A stretch of DNA of 38,973 bases from an uncultured Lachnospiraceae bacterium (lineage in GTDB: Bacteria > Bacillota > Clostridia > Lachnospirales > Lachnospiraceae), in assembly GCA_944381505.1 (NCBI GenBank), contig CALWLK010000071.1, positions 1-38,973 on the forward strand, read 5' to 3'. Made by a program: the position numbers and the translations under genes. Below, one piece after another: positions 34,559-38,973 of the stretch (the stretch's first letter is position 1; the number at the start of each line of letters is the position of its first letter). The notes under the pieces are model-generated. The model worked only from the letters and a program-made list of their open reading frames with translations, was not told the origin of the DNA and ran no database searches.

Positions 34559-34903
34559 ATGGCAAAAAGAGGAGGTTTCCCCGGAGGCATGATGCCGGGA
34601 AATATGAATAATCTTATGAAGCAGGCCCAGAGGATGCAGAGGCAGATGGAGGAGCAGCAAAAGGAGCTGGAGGAGAAGGAGTACACAGGAACCTCAGGCG
34701 GCGGAGCGGTCTCCATCACCATATCCGGCAAAAAGCAGGTGACGGCGGTAAAGCTTGATCCTGAGGCGGTGGATCCCGAGGACCCCGAGACCCTTGAGGA
34801 TCTCATAATGACTGCCGCAAACGAGGCGTTGAGACAGATGGAGGAGGCTAACTCCGCATCCCTCGGAAAGCTCACGGGAGGCCTTTCCGGATTCGGATTT
34901 TAA
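34559..34903 (+). CDS. ybaB: YbaB/EbfC family nucleoid-associated protein
   Basis: The small dimeric DNA-binding family is shown by NNLMKQAQRMQRQMEEQQKELEEKEYTG (helix) and ITISGKKQVTAVKLDPEAVDPEDPETLEDLIMTAANEA. The N terminus has a short glycine/methionine-rich tail. Length 114 fits. It sits three bases after dnaX and two before recR. Confidence 0.95.
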   Translation: MAKRGGFPGGMMPGNMNNLMKQAQRMQRQMEEQQKELEEKEYTGTSGGGAVSITISGKKQVTAVKLDPEAVDPEDPETLEDLIMTAANEALRQMEEANSASLGKLTGGLSGFGF

Positions 34904-34905
34904 TT

Positions 34906-35502
34906 ATGGATTACTACGGAAAAAAGATAGGAAGTCTCATAGAGGAGCTCTCCGCTCTTCCCGGAATAGGAATAAAGACTGCCCAGAGGCTTGCCTTTTA
35001 CATTGTAAATATGCCAAAGGAGAGGGCGGAGGCTCTGGCCTTCGCCATAACGGACGCGAAGAACAATGTCCATTACTGTAAGGAGTGCTTTACACTCACG
35101 GACAGGGAGCTCTGCCCCATATGCTCCAGCGAAAAGCGCAATCACAGGCAGATAATGGTGGTGGAAAACGTCAGAGATCTCGCGGCCTACGAAAAGACGG
35201 GGGAATACAACGGGGTCTATCACGTACTCCACGGAGCCATCTCCCCCATGCTTGGCATAGGCCCTGAGGACATCAAGCTCAAGGAGCTTATGAAGCGCTT
35301 GCAGTCGGACACGGATGAGGTTATAATAGCCACTAACTCAGGCCTTGAGGGAGAGACTACGGCAATGTACATAAGCCGGCTCATAAAACCGACGGGCATA
35401 AAGGTCACAAGGATAGCCTCGGGAATACCTGTGGGAGGCGACCTTGAGAACACGGACGAGGTTACTTTAAAGAGGGCCCTGGACGCAAGGACCGAGATAT
35501 AG
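34906..35502 (+). CDS. recR: Recombination protein RecR
   Basis: RecR works with RecF/RecO in gap repair and RecA loading. The order of features is a helix-hairpin-helix (LIEELSALPGIGIKTAQRLAFYI), a four-cysteine zinc finger (CKECFTLTDRELCPIC), a Toprim domain (VVENVRDLAAYEKTGEYNGVYHVL with GAISP), and the C-terminal EGETTAMYISRLI and GIPVGGDLENTDEVTL. Length 198 is standard. The dnaX-ybaB-recR order supports it. Confidence 0.97.
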   Translation: MDYYGKKIGSLIEELSALPGIGIKTAQRLAFYIVNMPKERAEALAFAITDAKNNVHYCKECFTLTDRELCPICSSEKRNHRQIMVVENVRDLAAYEKTGEYNGVYHVLHGAISPMLGIGPEDIKLKELMKRLQSDTDEVIIATNSGLEGETTAMYISRLIKPTGIKVTRIASGIPVGGDLENTDEVTLKRALDARTEI

Positions 35503-35540
35503 GATTTTGAGAATTACCTTTTAAAGAGGAGATTTCAGAT

Positions 35541-37736
35541 ATGGACAAGTACGAGTTCAACATCAAGGTGGAACAGATAAAGAAGCTGATAAGCGAGGGA
35601 GACTATGTGACCGCTATGAAGATAGCGGACAGTATTGACTGGTCAAGGGTCAGAAACGCCAATCTTCTCAGCATGATAGCGGGAGTCTACGACAAGAACA
35701 ACGAGTATCAGGAGGCAAAGGATATACTGCTTCTGGCCTTCGAGAGGGCTCCTGTGGGAAAGCGTCTTCTCTATAAGCTGACAGAGCTGTCGGTAAAGTC
35801 AGGGGAGATCGAGGAGGCGGAGGACTTCTACCATGAGTTTGTGGATCTGGCACCGGATGATTCGAGACAGTATCTCCTTAAATATCTCATACTTAAGGCC
35901 AAGGGGGCTCCTGCGGACCAGCTGGTAAATCTTCTTGAGCAGTTTACAGAGGGAGAGCCTGATGAGAGATGGCTCTTTGAGCTGGCGGAGCTTTATGACA
36001 GAGCCGGCAGGGGCGCGGAGTGCGTGAGGACCTGCGACAAGATCATGCTCCTTTTCGGCCTCGGGAACTACTCCGACAAGGCTATGGACCTCAAGATAAA
36101 GTACGCTCCCCTCAGCCGCTATCAGATGGATCTCATGAGAAATATGGGAAGGCGGGAGCCGGAGGAGCAATACCCCTACTATGAGGAGGCCGAGGCCAAG
36201 CCTCAGTATGAGGGATATGAGAGCGACGAGAGCTATGAGGATGAAGCCTACGGGGACACCAGCGAATATAACGAGGAGAATTATCCGGGTTATTCGGGGG
36301 AGACAGAGCACTATGATGATTACCACGAGGAGGAGGCAGCGGCTGAGCCGGAGATGCCTGATGAGCTCGGGCAGAGATACGAGGATGAGGACAGGGCTGC
36401 CGAGGAGTATTTGAGAAAGCATGAGGCGCTTCTTCAAAAGGCACCCAAAAAGCCTGTGGTATATGAGGACAGCTATATAGACGGATTTGAGGAGAAGCTG
36501 GGAGACGAGGTAAAGAAGATGAGCGCTGTCGTCACCACAGCCGAGGAGATAGAGAGCGCTGTCACGGAAAAGACAAAGGTCCTTGACGACATCGTGAAGG
36601 AAAAGCTGCGCAGGGTGATAATAAGAGACGCCGAGACCCTAGAGGAGGTCAAAGGCGAGACCGAAGATACAAAAGTCGAACAGGCTCTCCCCACAGAGGA
36701 TATTCATGAAAAGGCTATTCCTGCGGAGAACCTTCCCGCAGAGGAAGAGGAAAAAGATACCGAAAAAAATACGGTGGAACCTCCTGTGGCAAAGGAGGTC
36801 GAAGAAAATACCTCCGAGTCTTCTGAGACTTTGGAGCCTGTAAAGCCTTCGGAGACTCCTGAAGCTTCCGAGCTTTCCGCTGAGGCACCGGAGGAAGACG
36901 AGGTTGAGCATTATCACATGATGATAGAGGCGGAGACGGCGGAGGAGGGCCTCAAGGCCGCCATCGAGGAGCTTAAGTATATACACAGCGAGAAGGGCAT
37001 CAGAAATTCGGCCGCAAAGACCAGCGCCGCAAAGCTCAACAGCAGAGGCCTTTCGGCGTCAGCTGTCGAGAGGCTTAAGGGCAAGGATCTCATAATAGAG
37101 AATGCAGGAGATCTCAGCGATGTCCTCTTGGACTCCATAAACGACATAATAAAGACAGACAGATCCGGGATGATAGTGGTATTTATCGACACTCCCGAAA
37201 AGCTTGACGGGATAGTTGAGAGAAATCCCGAGCTCGCCAATCATTTCGATATAGTTTCCGAGGACTATGATGACGAGTCCGATGAGAGCTACGATGAAGA
37301 ACCTGAGGACGAGGAGGTCTATGACGAGGAGCCGTCCGAAGATGATTATGACGAGGAAGGCTACGATGACGAGCCCTATGAGGAGGATGAGGAGGAAGCC
37401 TATACCGAGAGAGCTCCCCAAAAGGGAGGATTCAGCCTCAGCTCCGACCCTTCGGAGGAGCTTGACATAGACGAGTTCGCAAAGTATTGCTGCCAATACG
37501 CCTCGGAGATCGACTGCAGCATAACAGGGAAGAGCATGCTCGCACTATACGAGAGGATAGAGCTTATGGAGGAGGACAGCATCCCTCTGACAAGGGAGAA
37601 CGCCGAGGCTCTGATAGAGGAGGCTGCAGACAGAGCGGAAAAGCCTCCCATAGGAAAAAGGATAAAAGGCATGTTCAACTCGAAATATGACAAGAACGGC
37701 CTGCTTATCCTGAGGGAAGAAGACTTTATCAATTGA
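35541..37736 (+). CDS. Large acidic TPR protein with a degenerate AAA+ domain
   Basis: I do not know a name for it. Residues 1 to about 185 form helix pairs like TPRs (EGDYVTAMKIADSID, NEYQEAKDILLLAFERAP, GEIEEAEDFYHEFVDLAP). Residues about 205-290 and 575-635 are extreme Asp/Glu/Tyr-rich stretches. Between, about 483-574 (TSAAKLNSRGL...KDLIIENAGDLSDVLLDSIN...MIVVFIDTPEKLDGIVERNPELANHF) looks like the Walker B to sensor part of CbbX/SpoVK-type AAA+ proteins, but the Walker B acid pair is lost and no P-loop is present. The end (ELDIDEFAKYCCQYASEIDCSITGKSMLALYERI) resembles the AAA lid. It is predicted cytosolic. The next gene overlaps its stop. Confidence 0.75.
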   Translation: MDKYEFNIKVEQIKKLISEGDYVTAMKIADSIDWSRVRNANLLSMIAGVYDKNNEYQEAKDILLLAFERAPVGKRLLYKLTELSVKSGEIEEAEDFYHEFVDLAPDDSRQYLLKYLILKAKGAPADQLVNLLEQFTEGEPDERWLFELAELYDRAGRGAECVRTCDKIMLLFGLGNYSDKAMDLKIKYAPLSRYQMDLMRNMGRREPEEQYPYYEEAEAKPQYEGYESDESYEDEAYGDTSEYNEENYPGYSGETEHYDDYHEEEAAAEPEMPDELGQRYEDEDRAAEEYLRKHEALLQKAPKKPVVYEDSYIDGFEEKLGDEVKKMSAVVTTAEEIESAVTEKTKVLDDIVKEKLRRVIIRDAETLEEVKGETEDTKVEQALPTEDIHEKAIPAENLPAEEEEKDTEKNTVEPPVAKEVEENTSESSETLEPVKPSETPEASELSAEAPEEDEVEHYHMMIEAETAEEGLKAAIEELKYIHSEKGIRNSAAKTSAAKLNSRGLSASAVERLKGKDLIIENAGDLSDVLLDSINDIIKTDRSGMIVVFIDTPEKLDGIVERNPELANHFDIVSEDYDDESDESYDEEPEDEEVYDEEPSEDDYDEEGYDDEPYEEDEEEAYTERAPQKGGFSLSSDPSEELDIDEFAKYCCQYASEIDCSITGKSMLALYERIELMEEDSIPLTRENAEALIEEAADRAEKPPIGKRIKGMFNSKYDKNGLLILREEDFIN

Positions 37737-38467
37737 TGGATATTTTAAATTTTATAAGTGGAAGGGAAGTGTTTGTCATCGCAATAATAATTATTATTGC
37801 GATGACTCTTTACGGGCATAATCGCGGCTTTGTAAAAATGGCGCTGTCCTTTGCCTCAATAATAATAACACTTATCATAGTAAACACAGCCACACCTTAT
37901 GTGAGTGAGTTTGTGAGCGAAAACAGGACTGTCAGGACTTTCGTTCAGGAGAGAGTCCGGGATTTTGTGGAGGACAGCATAACGGTGCCTGAGGGCGGAG
38001 CCATGCCTGAGGATGAGGAGAGAGCCGCCGCCATAGCCGAGCTGCCACTGCCGCAGATAATAAAGGAAAAGCTCGAAAAAGAGACCGGGGAGACAGGTCT
38101 TGTCCGCGAGGGGATGGAGAGCATATATGAATACGTGGCGGAGGGCCTTTCCTCTATGATAATAAAGGCTGTGGTATTCGCTGTATTATTTATAGCGGTG
38201 AGCATAGGACTGAGAGTTCTGATGCATGTCATGGATCTTTTTACAAGGCTGCCGGTCATATGCGGAATGAACCAGCTTTTGGGCGCGGGGATAGGCTTTT
38301 TGGAGGCGATATTTTATATATGGATATTTATGCTCTTGATAGCGTGGCTGCCTTTGGGGGAATACGCTGCGGAGATATTTCGGCAAATATCCGAGAGCGA
38401 GTTTCTTAGCTTCCTGTACACAAACAATATGATAAGCCTTTTTCTTTTGTCTCTGGTCGGCATCTGA
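37736..38467 (+). CDS. CvpA-family membrane protein
   Basis: Four hydrophobic segments lie at about residues 10-30, 32-52, 140-165 and 178-205, with MTLYGHNRGFVKMALSFASIIITLIIV near the N terminus and GAGIGFLEAIFYIWIF near the C side, the CvpA (colicin V production) pattern. Between segments 2 and 3 lies a 90-residue acidic loop, longer than in E. coli CvpA. The ATG at 37736 shares bases with the previous stop (TGATG), so the pseudo-AAA+ protein and this membrane protein may work together. A TTG at 37733 is a lesser alternative. Confidence 0.82.
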   Translation: MDILNFISGREVFVIAIIIIIAMTLYGHNRGFVKMALSFASIIITLIIVNTATPYVSEFVSENRTVRTFVQERVRDFVEDSITVPEGGAMPEDEERAAAIAELPLPQIIKEKLEKETGETGLVREGMESIYEYVAEGLSSMIIKAVVFAVLFIAVSIGLRVLMHVMDLFTRLPVICGMNQLLGAGIGFLEAIFYIWIFMLLIAWLPLGEYAAEIFRQISESEFLSFLYTNNMISLFLLSLVGI

Positions 38468-38549
38468 TACAATATATAGGTTGAAAATCCGGATATTGTG
38501 GGAGAAAAAATCGGGGTAAAAAGTTATTAAAAATAAAGTTAAAAAGTGC

Positions 38550-38578
38550 TTGACGGAATGAAAGCTTAGTGTTAATAT
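38550..38578 (+). promoter_or_regulatory. rRNA operon promoter P1
   Basis: TTGACG (38550-38555), 17 bases, TAATAT (38573-38578). The bases AAAAAGTGC just upstream could be the proximal part of an UP element and repeat at P2. Confidence 0.8.
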
Positions 38579-38631
38579 CAATGAGCTGTTCAAAACGGAA
38601 GACGGCAAACACGATAAAATAAAAAAAGTGC

Positions 38632-38660
38632 TTGACAAAGAGTTTTCCATGATGTAGACT
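38632..38660 (+). promoter_or_regulatory. rRNA operon promoter P2
   Basis: A perfect TTGACA (38632-38637), 17 bases, and TAGACT (38655-38660), preceded by an A-rich UP-like stretch. The 14 bases AAAAAGTGCTTGAC occur here (38623-38636) and at P1 (38541-38554), 82 bases apart. Confidence 0.85.
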
Positions 38661-38667
38661 TGAACGG

Positions 38668-38685
38668 CTGTCTCAAAAGAGACAG
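38668..38685 (+). other. Hairpin at the start of the rRNA leader
   Basis: CTGTCTC-AAAA-GAGACAG is a perfect seven-base stem with an AAAA loop at the predicted 5' end of the P2 transcript. The rest of the roughly 250-base leader to 38919 is purine rich; I see no gene in it and no clear boxA. Confidence 0.7.
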
Positions 38686-38919
38686 GAAGCAGCATGAAAA
38701 GAGAATAAGGACGGATTAATACACGGACCCCGAAGATTCCCGAGAAGAGAGACCCCGAAAGAGGCGAGGAGCCTTGGGAGGGGAGGGAAGATTCGGAAGA
38801 AGAACGAACCTGAAAAACAGTAGAAGAAGGAACGGAAGCCAAAAGAGAAGTTGGCGTTCGAACCGGGAGTAAACGGTGAGAAGATAACCGAGGTAGGTGT
38901 CAAAGCTTACGGAGGGAAT

Positions 38920-38973
<54 letters not shown>

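Noticed and set aside
36181..36414. Arginine/methionine-rich open frame in another frame of the pseudo-AAA+ gene
   Set aside because: It is the frame-shifted reading of GAG/GAT-rich acidic codons and has no start signals.
38468..38919. Small protein genes in the rRNA leader
   Set aside because: The open frames there are antisense to the promoters and leader and lack start signals or recognisable protein features.

Overview
The window looks like chromosomal DNA from an anaerobic, low-to-mid GC Clostridia member, probably Lachnospiraceae-like. The grounds are the 16S 5' end, the guanylate kinase/holB/ricT/trmN6/rsmI neighbourhood, a streptococcal-type fab order with FabK and a FabT-like regulator, a fused AccDA, a long Bacillus-type SRP RNA, an NrdG2-type activase and a Lachnospiraceae-style pseudo-AAA+ protein. 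Coding is dense and almost entirely on the + strand, with very heavy use of AGA/AGG (Arg) and ATA (Ile). tadA is the only convincing minus-strand gene.

Layout. 1-330: end of a tRNA cluster (partial tRNA, initiator Met, Phe, Lys; none encodes CCA) and a terminator. 336-8387: one long run with a membrane-anchored surface protein, guanylate kinase-like protein, DNA pol III delta', RicT, TrmN6-like methylase, GalM, RsmI and asparaginase. 8396-18410: type II fatty-acid synthesis, fabH-acpP-fabK-fabD-fabG-fabF-accB-fabZ-accC-accDA-fabT, with a strong promoter, an inverted repeat of FabT-box type on the start site, a second promoter for acpP, and hairpins after acpP and accB that could set gene dosage. 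18439-22752: GerMN lipoprotein, metG, TraX-family membrane protein, tatD.

22759-29067: the most accessory-looking block. A GntR/UTRA regulator flanked by two copies of the palindrome CTGTCAGACAG is followed by a lipoprotein binding protein, a fused two-domain permease, an ABC ATPase, a PHP-fold phosphoesterase and a metallo-beta-lactamase-fold hydrolase, overlapping or tightly packed. I read it as an inducible uptake-and-hydrolysis operon, possibly for a phosphorylated compound; the substrate is not known.

29070-34903: SRP RNA with a perfect-spacing promoter and strong terminator, rsmA, tadA (convergent), nrdG2, a 6-phosphofructokinase-family gene, dnaX, ybaB. 34906-38467: recR, a 731-residue acidic TPR/pseudo-AAA+ protein, and a CvpA-family membrane protein. 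38468-38973: tandem rRNA promoters, a leader with a hairpin, and the first ~54 bases of 16S rRNA.

All functions are read from motifs by eye; no database search was run.
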